Positions 1 through 7,966 of a DNA stretch of 13,996 bases are shown here, one piece after another. Within the stretch, counting starts at the first letter, position 1; each line of letters starts with the position of its first letter. Origin of the DNA: Candidatus Eiseniibacteriota bacterium (GTDB taxonomy: Bacteria > Eisenbacteria > RBG-16-71-46 > JAGVPR01); assembly GCA_020052115.1 (NCBI GenBank), contig JAGVPR010000336.1, positions 1 to 13,996 on the forward strand, written 5' to 3'. The notes below the pieces were generated by a model. The model saw only the letters and a program-made list of their open reading frames with translations, was not told where the DNA came from and searched no databases. A program made the position numbers and the translations under genes.

Positions 1-2421
1 CGCGGCGCGCGCCGGCTTCCTCGATGCGCCGCGGGAGTCTCGCACCTTGGCGGCCATCGCCCGAAGCCTGCGATCCACACGTTCGTTGACGGTTCCCGCC
101 GGATAGCGACCGTTGGAGCGCGGCGCTCCCGCGGGCACTCCGGTCAGTAGCTCCACCCCCTCGTCCACGGTCTCTACGGCGTAGATGTGGAACCGCTTCT
201 CGCGAACGGCCTCGACGATGTCCTCACGGAGCATCAGGTGCTGTACGTTCCGCCGCGGGATGACCACTCCCTGGTCTCCCGAGAGCCCGGCCTGGCGGCA
301 GATGTCGTAGAACCCGGCGATCTTGTGGTTGACGCCTCCGATCGGCTGGATAACGCCCTTCTGATTCACCGAGCCGGTCACGGCCAGCGACTGCCGGATC
401 GGGAGGCCGGAGAGAGCCGAGAGCATCGCGTAGAGCTCCGCGCTGGATGCGCTGTCACCCTCGACCCCTTCGTACGATTGCTCGAAGCACAGGCTCGCGG
501 CCAGGGCGAGCGGATGGTCCTGCGCGTAGCGCTCGCGCAGGAAGCCGGCCAGGATCATGACGCCCTTCGTGTGAATACGCCCGCCGAGCTGCGACTTGCG
601 TTCCACGTCCACGATTCCGCTCGCTCCGGTCGAAACCGAGGCCGTGATCCGGATCGGGCGGCCGAAGGCGTAGTCGCCGAAGTCGTACACGGTGAGGCCG
701 TTTACCTGGCCCGTCTCCGCGCCCGAGGTGGAGATGAGTAGCAGGTCGCGGCGGATCATCTCCTGGATCTTCTCCTCGAAGAGGGAGGAGCGCCGCCGGC
801 GCATCTCGATCGCCGCGCACACGTGCTCCCGGTTGACGACCTCGGACCCCTTCTGCGCGGCGACGTAGTTCGATTCGCCGAGGAGGTCGTCTATCTCGCT
901 CATCTGAGCGGAGAGCTTCTCCTGATCGGCGGCGGACTCCGAGGCGAACTCGACCAATCGCGCGAGTCCCGCTCGATCCCAGGGTCTCAGCCCGCGCTCC
1001 TCGCATCGCTCCCGAACGAACGAGGCGTACGCCAGAATCCGTTCCTGCGAGCGCGGCGTCTCCGAGTCGAAATGAGCCTTGACCTTGAACAGCTCCCGGA
1101 AGTCCTCGTCCCCGTGGTAGAGGAGCTGGAAAAGATACGGGTCGCCGAGCAGGATGACCTTCGCCCTGAGAGGGATGGGCTCCGGTCTCACGGTTGATGA
1201 GGTCGGATAGCCGGCATGCTCGGCGATCTCCTCGATCTTCACGTGAAGGTCTTTCAGCGCCCGCTTGAGGCCTTCCCAGGAGAGCACCTTCGTGAGGACG
1301 TCCCGCGCGTTGAGAATCAGGTAGCCGCCGTTCGCGCGGTGCAGCGCCCCGGCCTTGATCATCGTGAAGTCGGTCTCGAGCGCCCCGTAGCGCATTCTCC
1401 GCTCGACCCGCCCGAAAAGGTTCGTGTACGTGGGGTGCGACTCGAGGACGACGGGGGCGCCCCTCGAAGAGCTGTGATCCACGAAGACGTTGACCCGGTA
1501 GCGATTCGGGTAGCGGGTGCGGCGCCTTCTCCTGCTGCCTTCGGACGAGGAGCGGCGGCGGAAGTCGCCGTTGCGGTTCACGATATCGTTCTGCACCTGC
1601 TGCAAGTAGAGCTGGAGGCGCACCGAGTCGGCGTACTTCTCGAGAAGGTCGAGGAACAGGTGGCGGGTGGCATAGAAGGCGACCTGCCGGTCCAGCTCCC
1701 GAAGCCGCTGCCGGGCCTGGCGGCCGAGGCGCCCCACGACGCGAAGAAGCGACTCGAGCTTGGCCTGAACGGATTTCTGGCGTTCCTGCCATGCGGCCTT
1801 CTCCTCACCCGGGAGCGCCTGAAACTCCTCGGCCGTCATCGGCCGGTCTTCAAGCAGCGGCACCGGCGCGAGCCCCGTGTCCGAGCGCTCGACCACGAAG
1901 CCGGTTTCCCGGGCCTCGGCTTCGACCTTTTCGACCATGGAGTCCCGCTGTCCGTTGAGATCGGCGAGAATCGCGTCGCGCCGCTTGACGTAGTCATCGG
2001 CGTCGAAGACTCGCGGCAGTTCCTCCCGGATCAGTTCGAGGAGCTCGCGCATGTCCCGCTCGAACTCGACGGCTTTTCCGGCCGGAAGGGGAACAGCGGA
2101 GGGCCGGTCGGGCTGGTCGAAGTTATGGATGTAACACCAATCGGAGGGGACCGGGAGAGTCACCGCGTGCTTCTCGACGAAGGTCTTGACGGTAAACGTC
2201 TTGCCTGTGCCCGAAATGCCGGCGACGAAGATATTGAAGTCGGGCTCGTTGATTCCCAGACCGAACCGGATTGCTTCGACGGCGCGCTCCTGGGCGATGG
2301 TGTCGTCGAGGCGCGGCGCGTCGGCGCTCGTCTCGAACGGGAAGATGGCGGGGTCGCACTTGCGGCGAAGCTGATGGACGGCGACCCTCAAGGTGCTCGT
2401 CGCCGGCGCTTGCTCTCGCAT
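1..2421 (-). CDS. Lon-like ATP-dependent protease, AAA_32/LonH (YcbZ-like) type, 3' end cut by window
   Basis: The frame is open for 807 codons from ATG 2421 to the window edge, so the C-terminus is missing; the family is about 800 residues, so little is lost. It is probably a cytosolic ATP-dependent serine protease. The N-terminus has the family pattern CDP...F.F.T, then QERAVEAIRFGL, then Walker A GISGTGKT at residues 68-75. A long helical insertion follows, then NGGYLILN (about 364-371) as the Walker B region. The protease domain carries the GDSASSAE box with the probable nucleophile S659, and IGGVNHK with K700 completes a Ser-Lys dyad; the 41-residue spacing matches classical Lon. Residues 288-307 form an unusually basic loop (14 of 20 are Arg or Ser, including RRRRR). 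The start is supported by AGAGGAGG just upstream and by a good promoter. The substrate is unknown. Confidence 0.93.
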   Translation of the reverse strand, partial: MREQAPATSTLRVAVHQLRRKCDPAIFPFETSADAPRLDDTIAQERAVEAIRFGLGINEPDFNIFVAGISGTGKTFTVKTFVEKHAVTLPVPSDWCYIHNFDQPDRPSAVPLPAGKAVEFERDMRELLELIREELPRVFDADDYVKRRDAILADLNGQRDSMVEKVEAEARETGFVVERSDTGLAPVPLLEDRPMTAEEFQALPGEEKAAWQERQKSVQAKLESLLRVVGRLGRQARQRLRELDRQVAFYATRHLFLDLLEKYADSVRLQLYLQQVQNDIVNRNGDFRRRSSSEGSRRRRRTRYPNRYRVNVFVDHSSSRGAPVVLESHPTYTNLFGRVERRMRYGALETDFTMIKAGALHRANGGYLILNARDVLTKVLSWEGLKRALKDLHVKIEEIAEHAGYPTSSTVRPEPIPLRAKVILLGDPYLFQLLYHGDEDFRELFKVKAHFDSETPRSQERILAYASFVRERCEERGLRPWDRAGLARLVEFASESAADQEKLSAQMSEIDDLLGESNYVAAQKGSEVVNREHVCAAIEMRRRRSSLFEEKIQEMIRRDLLLISTSGAETGQVNGLTVYDFGDYAFGRPIRITASVSTGASGIVDVERKSQLGGRIHTKGVMILAGFLRERYAQDHPLALAASLCFEQSYEGVEGDSASSAELYAMLSALSGLPIRQSLAVTGSVNQKGVIQPIGGVNHKIAGFYDICRQAGLSGDQGVVIPRRNVQHLMLREDIVEAVREKRFHIYAVETVDEGVELLTGVPAGAPRSNGRYPAGTVNERVDRRLRAMAAKVRDSRGASRKPARAA

Positions 2422-2453
2422 CGAATCCTCCTCTGGGCGGACGAAGTCAAGCC

Positions 2454-2482
2454 ATCCTAAGGCGCGGGACCGCCGCGGTCAA
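2454..2482 (-). promoter_or_regulatory. sigma70-type promoter of the Lon-like gene
   Basis: On the minus strand TTGACC (2477-2482) is followed by a 17-bp spacer and TAGGAT (2454-2459). The predicted start near 2447 leaves a leader of about 26 nt containing the AGAGGAGG ribosome-binding site. Its -35 box lies 36 bp from the -35 box of the divergent ygfZ promoter, so the two are back to back. Confidence 0.65.
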
Positions 2483-2518
2483 ACGGCTCCCGTCTCCGCG
2501 ACACGGCGTTTGGATCCG

Positions 2519-2547
2519 TTGACACCCCGGAGCGCGGCTCCTAGGCT
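2519..2547 (+). promoter_or_regulatory. sigma70-type promoter of ygfZ, possibly giving a leaderless mRNA
   Basis: A perfect -35 TTGACA (2519-2524), a 17-bp spacer and TAGGCT (2542-2547) are present. The expected start of transcription, 6-8 bp after the -10 box, falls on or next to ATG 2554. No Shine-Dalgarno sequence precedes that ATG, which fits leaderless translation. Confidence 0.7.
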
Positions 2548-2553
2548 GGCGGC

Positions 2554-3588
2554 ATGGGCGGCGCGGACAAACAGGAGCGTGTGGACGGCCGGGGGCCGAG
2601 CGACCCTCTGTGCGCCTCCGCCGATACGCAGCGTGAGGATCGCGCTCTTCGGGAGGGGGCGGCCCTCCTCGACCAGCCGGCTTATGAGGCGATCACTGTT
2701 GATGGGGAGGACGGCGCTCGCTTCCTGCACGGGTTGACGACGGGAGATATCTCGGGACTCGCTGTGGGCGGGGTGCTCTACACGCTCGTCACGGACGACA
2801 GGGGACATGTTCTCTCGGATGCGATCGTCTGGCGCGAGGGAGCGCGGCGCTTTCACCTGCTCTGCGAGCCGTCCTTCGCCGTGCGGGTCCTTGCCTGGTT
2901 CGAGGCTCACAGGATCGCGGATCGGGTCACTATCGGTATTGACGGCGGCAAGGCGCATCTGGGGCTGGAGGGGCTGGCGTGGAGGCAGGCAATCGAGGGG
3001 GTCGGCTGCCCCTCACCGCCTGAGCCCGGAGGGAGCGCGCTGTGGCGGTTGGCTTCCGGTGAAGCCGCCGCCATCCTTGGGAGCCGGCCCGGCGCCGCCA
3101 TTCTGTGCACCGCTTCGTCGTCCTTGGGGGTGGTCCGGCGCGTGCTCGAGGGGGCCGGGTTCGTCCCGGTCCGTGAAGCGGCATCGGAGAGGGCCCGTGT
3201 CGAAGATGGACGCCCGCGTGCGGGTTTCGAGTTCGATGGGGACCTGCTGCCGATGGAGATCGGCCTGGAAGGCGCGGTTTCGTTCACGAAGGGGTGTTAT
3301 GCCGGGCAGGAAGTGATAGCACGGGCGTCCCATCGCGGGCGCGTGCGAAGGACACTGGCCGGCATCCGGCTCGTGGGGACATCTGCCCCGGACAGAAAGA
3401 CCCCGTTGCTCGCGGGCGGCGAATCCGTTGGCTGGATCACTAGCGCCGTCGTTTTCCCCGAAAAGGGGGTTCTTGCGCTCGCCTGCGTGCGTCGAGAATG
3501 GGCCGGCGCTGAATCGGACTTGCATATTGTTTTCGCCGGAGTGACCCTCGAGGCGCGTATCAGTCCACTCCCGTTTCGAACGATCTGA
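2554..3588 (+). CDS. ygfZ: YgfZ/GcvT-fold folate-binding protein (Fe-S cluster maintenance)
   Basis: A 344-residue protein of the YgfZ family, which binds tetrahydrofolate and supports repair or assembly of certain Fe-S enzymes in the cytosol. The diagnostic signature KGCYAGQE lies at residues 246-253 with the conserved cysteine C248, followed by the usual SHRGRVRR..AG segment. Near the N-terminus, ALLD...AITVDGEDGARFLHGLTTGDI is the typical opening strand-helix of the GcvT fold. The gene appears monocistronic: its own promoter precedes it and a hairpin follows it. ATG 2554 has no Shine-Dalgarno but sits at the predicted transcription start. GTG 2581 is preceded by AGGAG at only 3 nt, so it is a weaker alternative; the first 30 or so residues are not conserved-looking either way. 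A GcvT aminomethyltransferase is less likely because of the KGCY motif and the shorter length. Confidence 0.9.
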   Translation: MGGADKQERVDGRGPSDPLCASADTQREDRALREGAALLDQPAYEAITVDGEDGARFLHGLTTGDISGLAVGGVLYTLVTDDRGHVLSDAIVWREGARRFHLLCEPSFAVRVLAWFEAHRIADRVTIGIDGGKAHLGLEGLAWRQAIEGVGCPSPPEPGGSALWRLASGEAAAILGSRPGAAILCTASSSLGVVRRVLEGAGFVPVREAASERARVEDGRPRAGFEFDGDLLPMEIGLEGAVSFTKGCYAGQEVIARASHRGRVRRTLAGIRLVGTSAPDRKTPLLAGGESVGWITSAVVFPEKGVLALACVRREWAGAESDLHIVFAGVTLEARISPLPFRTI

Positions 3589-3634
3589 ACTGTTCGGCTC
3601 CCCGGCGTCGCGCTCGGGCGGGAGGCCCTCCCAG

Positions 3635-3655
3635 CCGCTCCAGGAGCGGGTTTCT
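3635..3655 (+). terminator. possible terminator of ygfZ
   Basis: CCGCTC (3635-3640) and GAGCGG (3644-3649) form a 6-bp GC stem with a 3-nt loop, followed by GTTTCT. It lies 46 nt after the ygfZ stop and before the next promoter. The U-tract is short and interrupted, so termination would be modest. Confidence 0.4.
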
Positions 3656-3668
3656 GCAGTCTTATCGC

Positions 3669-3697
3669 TTGACTCAAATGGTGCCGGATGTTAGACT
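3669..3697 (+). promoter_or_regulatory. sigma70-type promoter of the ABM-GNAT gene
   Basis: TTGACT (3669-3674), a 17-bp spacer and TAGACT (3692-3697). The predicted start near 3704 gives a leader of about 150 nt before ATG 3856. The architecture matches the other two promoters in the left part. Confidence 0.65.
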
Positions 3698-3780
3698 CCG
3701 CTTCGAGCTCAGCATCAGATGGACCCGTTGACCCACTCCAAGCGAAGCGACACCGGGCCCATCACGCATCGCACCGCGGG

Positions 3781-3817
3781 GCCCGCTGTCCGAAAGGTCG
3801 GCGGGTCTTGCGTTTTT
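3781..3817 (+). other. leader hairpin with GAAA tetraloop, followed by a T-run
   Basis: CCCGC (3782-3786) pairs with GCGGG (3801-3805). T·G and G-C pairs, one T-T mismatch and a CC/GG pair continue inward to a GAAA tetraloop at 3792-3795. A run of five T (3813-3817) follows after 7 nt. It lies in the predicted 5' leader of the acetyltransferase gene, so it may be an attenuator, a second ygfZ terminator, or simply a stable leader structure. The rest of the 3589-3855 gap shows no reading frame I can support. Confidence 0.35.
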
Positions 3818-3855
3818 GGGCAATTGGGTGACCAATGCCTCCCGGAGAATGGACG

Positions 3856-4722
3856 ATGAGCCAGCACACGAACGCGCCTGAGCAGAGGCCATCACTGCCG
3901 CCGGGCCCGATTGTCTCGCTCCGCTATCGTGTTCCGCCGGATCGCCGCGGGGCGCTCTTCGAGTTCCTGGCCGGAGCGATCCGTCTCTACGAGAGCCCTG
4001 GAGGCATCGCCGTCGGGCTGTATGAAAGCTTAGCGGAGCGAGCCTCGTTCCTGGAGCTTGTCGCGTACGCGTCTGAAGAGGCCTTCGTCTCGGATCAGAA
4101 GCGCGTGGAGGAGCACCCGGAATGGAAGAAGGCGCTGGCGCAATGGCGCGAGATCGTGGCCGGACCGATCGAGGTCGCCCTCTTGAGCCGTGTGGAGATC
4201 GCTCCCCCGGCGCCAACCGAAGACGCCCGCGGCCCGCGGGCCGATCGCACCGGGCCGCTCCGACTCGTCGTCGCCTCGGAGGAGGCGATCTCCCGGGTGT
4301 GGTCGGTTCGCTGGGGGGCGCCCGTCGTCACGGTTTCCGGCAGCTACCGGCCCTGCGATGTCGAGGGGATTGCGCTGGTGGGAAGTTCCGAAACGCCGGC
4401 CGGTCTGGTGACGTGGACGGTGCGAGGCGGCGAGGCCGAGATCGTGACGGTGGACACCCTCGAAGAGGGGCGCGGTGAAGGACCGCGCCTCCTCTGCGAG
4501 GCGGAACGCCGGATGCGCGAGCAGGGGGCAATCGTCGCGCGCCTCGTGACGTCGAATGACAACGTCCGCGCGGCGGGCTTCTATCAATCGTGCGGCTACC
4601 GGCTGACGAGGCTTCACCTCGACGCGCTGGACGCCGTGCGTCGTGTCAAGGCGGGCGTGCCGGAGACCGGCCTTGGGGGCGTCCCGCTTCGAGACCTCTG
4701 GGAGTTCGAAAAGCGCCTCTAG
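3856..4722 (+). CDS. fusion of an ABM-like barrel domain and a GNAT N-acetyltransferase
   Basis: A 288-residue protein. Residues about 17-115 look like an antibiotic-biosynthesis-monooxygenase-type (dimeric alpha/beta barrel) domain: a strand with LRY.VPP, a helix, IAVGLYES, then FLELVAYASEEAFVSDQ and a closing EVALLSRVEI strand. Residues about 135-288 are a GNAT acetyltransferase. AEIVTVDTLEEGRGEGPRLL (194-213) is the acetyl-CoA loop with RGxG at 206-209, and SNDNVRAAGFYQSCGYRL (233-250) is the conserved asparagine/FY..GY segment. PLRDLWEFEKRL at the end is typical of one GNAT subfamily. The acceptor substrate is unknown. I chose ATG 3856 because GGAG precedes it by 8 nt; the in-frame ATG 3835 has no ribosome-binding site. 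The gene ends in a CTAG shared with the convergent peptidase gene. Confidence 0.82.
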   Translation: MSQHTNAPEQRPSLPPGPIVSLRYRVPPDRRGALFEFLAGAIRLYESPGGIAVGLYESLAERASFLELVAYASEEAFVSDQKRVEEHPEWKKALAQWREIVAGPIEVALLSRVEIAPPAPTEDARGPRADRTGPLRLVVASEEAISRVWSVRWGAPVVTVSGSYRPCDVEGIALVGSSETPAGLVTWTVRGGEAEIVTVDTLEEGRGEGPRLLCEAERRMREQGAIVARLVTSNDNVRAAGFYQSCGYRLTRLHLDALDAVRRVKAGVPETGLGGVPLRDLWEFEKRL

Positions 4723-6173
4723 ACCTTCGGCGGCTTGCCGAGAACGTCCTCGACGGTGAGCGAACGCAGCGGACCGAGGCCGAGCTTCGAGACGTTGGCC
4801 TCGATTTGCGACCGGTCTCCGACGAGCACGATCTCCAAGCGGCCCGGCTCGATCGCCTTCTCAGCAGCCCGGCGCAGATCGTCAATTGTGGCCGCGCGGA
4901 TCGAGTCAATGAAGCGCGCGAAGTAATCCTCGGGAAGATCGAACAGATAGATCTCGGCGACGCGGCCCGCGAGTTGTCCCGTGGTCTCGAAATCGCCGGG
5001 GAACGAAAGCGCCACGTAGTTCTGCGCCCGCGAAAGTTCCTCCGCGGATACCGGCGAGCGAATGGCATTCAGCTCCTTCATGAACTGGAACAAGGCGCTG
5101 TCCGTGACAGCCGTCTGCACCCCCGCGCCCGCGTAGAAGAGGCCGGTGGACCGATACATCTCGAATCGCGAGCTGGCTCCGTATGCGTAGCCGTGCTCCT
5201 CGCGGATGTTCTGCTGAAGTCGGGAGGAGAACGAGCCTCCGAGGATGGTATTGAGCACCGTGAGCGCGAAGTACTCGGGGGTCCCGCGCGAAGGTCCCAG
5301 GGCGCCGATGCGGATCTCGGTTTGGGCGGACCCGGGCCGGTCCACCAGGGTGACGGACGGCCCATCGGATACGCGCGCTGCGGGCGCCGCCGGCGCCGGG
5401 ATGTCGCCGCGGGACCAGTTCCCGAATGCCCTCTCCAGAGCCGGCAGCGCCTTGTCGGGGGTCACGTCCCCGGCGACGACGAGGGCCGCGTTGTTCGGTC
5501 GGAAGTAGGTGTTGTGGAAGCGCTCGAGGTCCGCCCGCCCGATCGCGGCGAGGCCTTCTTCTGTGCCGAGGAGCGGGAGCCCGAAGCGCTGGGATGCGCC
5601 GAACACGCCCTGCCGAAATGCCACCGCCGATAGCGATCGCGGTTCGTCGCGCCACTGAAGCAATTGGGTCAGACGCTCCTTCCGCAGCCGGTCGAGTTCT
5701 CTCTGGGGGAAGCTGGGGCGCAGGGCCACCTCCGCCATGATGTCGAGCGCCGGCTCCAGACGTTCGACCGGCACGTACAGCTCCACGGAGGAAGATTCCC
5801 AGCCGCCTTCTGTGGAAAGCGAAGCGCCGAGGTACTCGACTTCATCGGCGATGTCGAGAGCCGAGCGGGAACCGGCGCCTTCATCCAACATGTCGGCCGC
5901 GAGATTGGCGAGACCGGGGCGATCGGCGGGATCGGAAAGTCCGCCGCTTCGAACAAGGAGATCCACCTCGACGACGGGGACCTTGTGGATCTCGACGAAG
6001 AAGACCTGGATCCCGTTCGTCAGCGTTCGCTTCTGGATTTCGGGGGGACGGAACACGGAAGGCTGTCCCGAAGGAGGGGGAGCGCTCCGGTCCGGGGCGG
6101 GCTCTGCCGCCGCGGAGGCTGCGAGCAACAGCGTGGGCACCATTACGGCGAATGCGATCCGGCGCGTTGTCAT
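4719..6173 (-). CDS. M16 peptidase family protein, non-catalytic subunit, exported
   Basis: A 484-residue M16B-type protein with a signal peptide: basic MTTRR, a hydrophobic stretch at about 6-20, and an ASAAAEP cleavage region. The zinc motif is absent: where HxxEH should stand the sequence reads NLAAD (90-94), in the context RPGLANLAADMLDEG. It keeps YFRPNNAALVVAGDV and, in the C-terminal half, GGSFSSRLQQNIREEHGYAYG, the Arg/Tyr segment that binds the substrate backbone. This is the pattern of the non-catalytic half of periplasmic M16B heterodimers. Its start overlaps the stop of the catalytic partner by ATGA, so the two are translationally coupled. The complex probably degrades peptides in the periplasm; the substrate is unknown. 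The stop lies inside CTAG shared with the convergent acetyltransferase gene, with no terminator visible between them. Confidence 0.92.
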   Translation of the reverse strand: MTTRRIAFAVMVPTLLLAASAAAEPAPDRSAPPPSGQPSVFRPPEIQKRTLTNGIQVFFVEIHKVPVVEVDLLVRSGGLSDPADRPGLANLAADMLDEGAGSRSALDIADEVEYLGASLSTEGGWESSSVELYVPVERLEPALDIMAEVALRPSFPQRELDRLRKERLTQLLQWRDEPRSLSAVAFRQGVFGASQRFGLPLLGTEEGLAAIGRADLERFHNTYFRPNNAALVVAGDVTPDKALPALERAFGNWSRGDIPAPAAPAARVSDGPSVTLVDRPGSAQTEIRIGALGPSRGTPEYFALTVLNTILGGSFSSRLQQNIREEHGYAYGASSRFEMYRSTGLFYAGAGVQTAVTDSALFQFMKELNAIRSPVSAEELSRAQNYVALSFPGDFETTGQLAGRVAEIYLFDLPEDYFARFIDSIRAATIDDLRRAAEKAIEPGRLEIVLVGDRSQIEANVSKLGLGPLRSLTVEDVLGKPPKV

Positions 6174-7543
6174 CGCTCTCCTCCGGCGGCCTGCAGATCC
6201 GTGCGGCCCTTCGGGACGATGCTCAGGACGACCCGAGCATTGTCAGGCAGATAGCTGACGGCGGCGGCCTGGATGTCGGAGGGGGAGATCGCACGATGGC
6301 CGCTCAGATCCTCGTTGAAGAAGTCGGGATTGCCGGTGTAGGCGAGATAGGCGTTCAAGAGATCGGCCTTGCCCCCGAATCCTCCGGTCCTCTCCATGGC
6401 CGCGAGGAACGAGGACTCGATCTTGTTCTGGGCGCGATCGAGTTCACGCCGGGTCGGAGGTTCCTCGCGCAGGCGGCGGACCTCCTCCATCACCAGGCGG
6501 TCCACCTCCTCGAGCGTGTGGCCGCTGCGTGCCGTGACCACAACGCGGAACTGCGATGCGAGGTTGGCCGGCCACTGGTAGGCCGAAACGTCCTGGGCGA
6601 CCTGGAGTTCGTACACGAGGCGGCGGTAGAGCCGGGAGTTCTTACCGTCCGCCAGGATCGAGGCCAGGACATCGAGCGCCGGGCTGGACGCCGTGTACGC
6701 GGCGGGGGTGATCCATGCCAGGTAGAGACGCGGGAGCTGGACGTTGTCTTCGAGCGCGACCTTCCTCGCCTCGCGAAGAACGGGGGGCGTCACGGTGACA
6801 GGATCCACTGGCGGCCCCGCCGGGACGTCCGCGAACCACTTCTCGATGAGAACGCGCGCCTCGGTTGGACTGATGTCGCCGGCGACGACAAGGCTGGCGT
6901 TGTTCGGACCGTAGTAGCGCTTGAAGAAGGAAACGACGTCGTCGTAGGAGGCGGCCGTGAGGTCGGCCATCGAACCGATGGTGGGCCAGTGGTACGGGAA
7001 GTCGGGCGGGAAGAGGTTGGCGAGGATCGTCTCGTTCGCGAGGCCGTACGGGCGGTTCTCGTACGATTGGCGCCGCTCGTTCTTCACGACGTCGCGCTGA
7101 CCGTCCACCTTGCCGGGGGACATCGAGCCGAGAAGGTATCCCATGCGGTCTGATTCGAGAAAGAGAGCAAGCTCCAGGGAGTTGGACGGAACATCCTCCC
7201 AGTAATTCGTGCGGTCGAAGGATGTCGAGCCGTTGTTCTCCCCACCCGCCGCTTCGAGCCACTTGTCGAAGGATCCCTCGGGGACGTGCACCGAACCTTC
7301 GAACATCAGGTGCTCGAAGAGGTGGGCGAACCCGGTCCGGCCCGGTATCTCGCGTCCCGACCCGACGAGATACCTCATGTTCGCCGTGACCCTTGGGACG
7401 GAGTGGTCCTCGTGCAGGACGACTGTGAGCCCGTTGGGCAGCTTGAAGAGCGTGTAGGGCACTTCCAGGGTCGCGGCGGCAGCGCCCGCCGGGAGGGCAA
7501 GGAAAAGCCACAAGCCGGCGGCGCAGAACCTCAGATGCCTCAC
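6170..7543 (-). CDS. M16 zinc metallopeptidase, catalytic subunit, exported
   Basis: A 457-residue M16B peptidase. A signal peptide is clear: MRHLRF, a hydrophobic core, and an AGAAAA cleavage region near residue 24. The zinc motif HLFEH is at 74-78 (inverted HxxEH), and the third ligand is probably E156 in VKNERRQSYENRPYG, at the expected distance. YYGPNNASLVVAGDI is the second family landmark. Its C-terminal SRLYRRLVYE segment is followed by AQDVSAY, so it lacks the GYAYG Tyr motif that the partner has. Start is GTG 7543, preceded by AAAGGAGGAGG at suitable spacing; no ATG nearby keeps the signal peptide. It is first in a two-gene operon with the non-catalytic subunit. Confidence 0.94.
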   Translation of the reverse strand: MRHLRFCAAGLWLFLALPAGAAAATLEVPYTLFKLPNGLTVVLHEDHSVPRVTANMRYLVGSGREIPGRTGFAHLFEHLMFEGSVHVPEGSFDKWLEAAGGENNGSTSFDRTNYWEDVPSNSLELALFLESDRMGYLLGSMSPGKVDGQRDVVKNERRQSYENRPYGLANETILANLFPPDFPYHWPTIGSMADLTAASYDDVVSFFKRYYGPNNASLVVAGDISPTEARVLIEKWFADVPAGPPVDPVTVTPPVLREARKVALEDNVQLPRLYLAWITPAAYTASSPALDVLASILADGKNSRLYRRLVYELQVAQDVSAYQWPANLASQFRVVVTARSGHTLEEVDRLVMEEVRRLREEPPTRRELDRAQNKIESSFLAAMERTGGFGGKADLLNAYLAYTGNPDFFNEDLSGHRAISPSDIQAAAVSYLPDNARVVLSIVPKGRTDLQAAGGER

Positions 7544-7615
7544 GAAGTCCTCCTCCTTTCCAGGATCCCCGGGCTGTCGCGATTCGCTTCAAGGCACTCC
7601 AGCCCCGATGCGAGG

Positions 7616-7643
7616 ACTTTACCGCGACACGGAGCACGCGCAA
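7616..7643 (-). promoter_or_regulatory. possible promoter of the M16 peptidase operon
   Basis: On the minus strand TTGCGC (7638-7643), a 16-bp spacer and TAAAGT (7616-7621). The leader would be about 65 nt and include the strong GGAGGAGG site. The boxes are weaker than those in the left part. Confidence 0.35.
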
Positions 7644-7779
7644 GCGAATGCCCGGCACTCGGGGCTCACGCCGCGCGCGGAGCGGAGCAGGCGGGCGCCC
7701 CTGGGCCCAGCGGTCATTAGGTATTGAGTGATCGAGGGCGGATGTGCGGAAGTTCGCGTCAGTGCTGCCGTAGTTGTCT

Positions 7780-7799
7780 ACACGCTACGTAATGCGTGT
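7780..7799. repeat. inverted repeat, candidate upstream activator site
   Basis: ACACGC (7780-7785) and GCGTGT (7794-7799) are perfect arms around an 8-bp centre that itself begins with the palindrome TACGTA. It lies about 180 bp upstream of the -24 box, within the range used by NtrC-type activators. It is a candidate site for the regulator encoded at 12540; no binding evidence exists. Confidence 0.35.
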
Positions 7800-7966
7800 T
7801 TGTTTCGGCACTTAGCGCATGGATGGCCTTGCTTCAGGCCCGCACTGGTGTGGTGTAGTTCAACGGGGATCCTCTACAGTCTCACGAGTCGTGTTGTCGC
7901 AGTGCTGTATGTTCTTGGTACGTTGTATGTTGCCGTCGGGCCATTTCTTTGTGGTGCAAGGTCGCG

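Noticed and set aside
455..1792. 445-codon minus-strand frame overlapping the protease
   Set aside because: Different frame from the intact protease and dominated by Arg/Pro/Gly; no recognisable motif.
1216..2460. Long plus-strand frame opposite the Lon-like gene
   Set aside because: It mirrors the codon pattern of the minus-strand protease, which has Walker A, the Ser-Lys dyad, a ribosome site and a promoter; a high-GC shadow.
6152..7153. 333-codon plus-strand frame opposite the catalytic M16 gene
   Set aside because: Antisense shadow of a gene with signal peptide, HxxEH and ribosome site.
7852..7866. GGTGTAGTTCAACGG resembles the D-arm region of tRNA-Gly
   Set aside because: No anticodon arm, T-arm GGTTCGAATCC or acceptor stem follows; only a 15-nt similarity.
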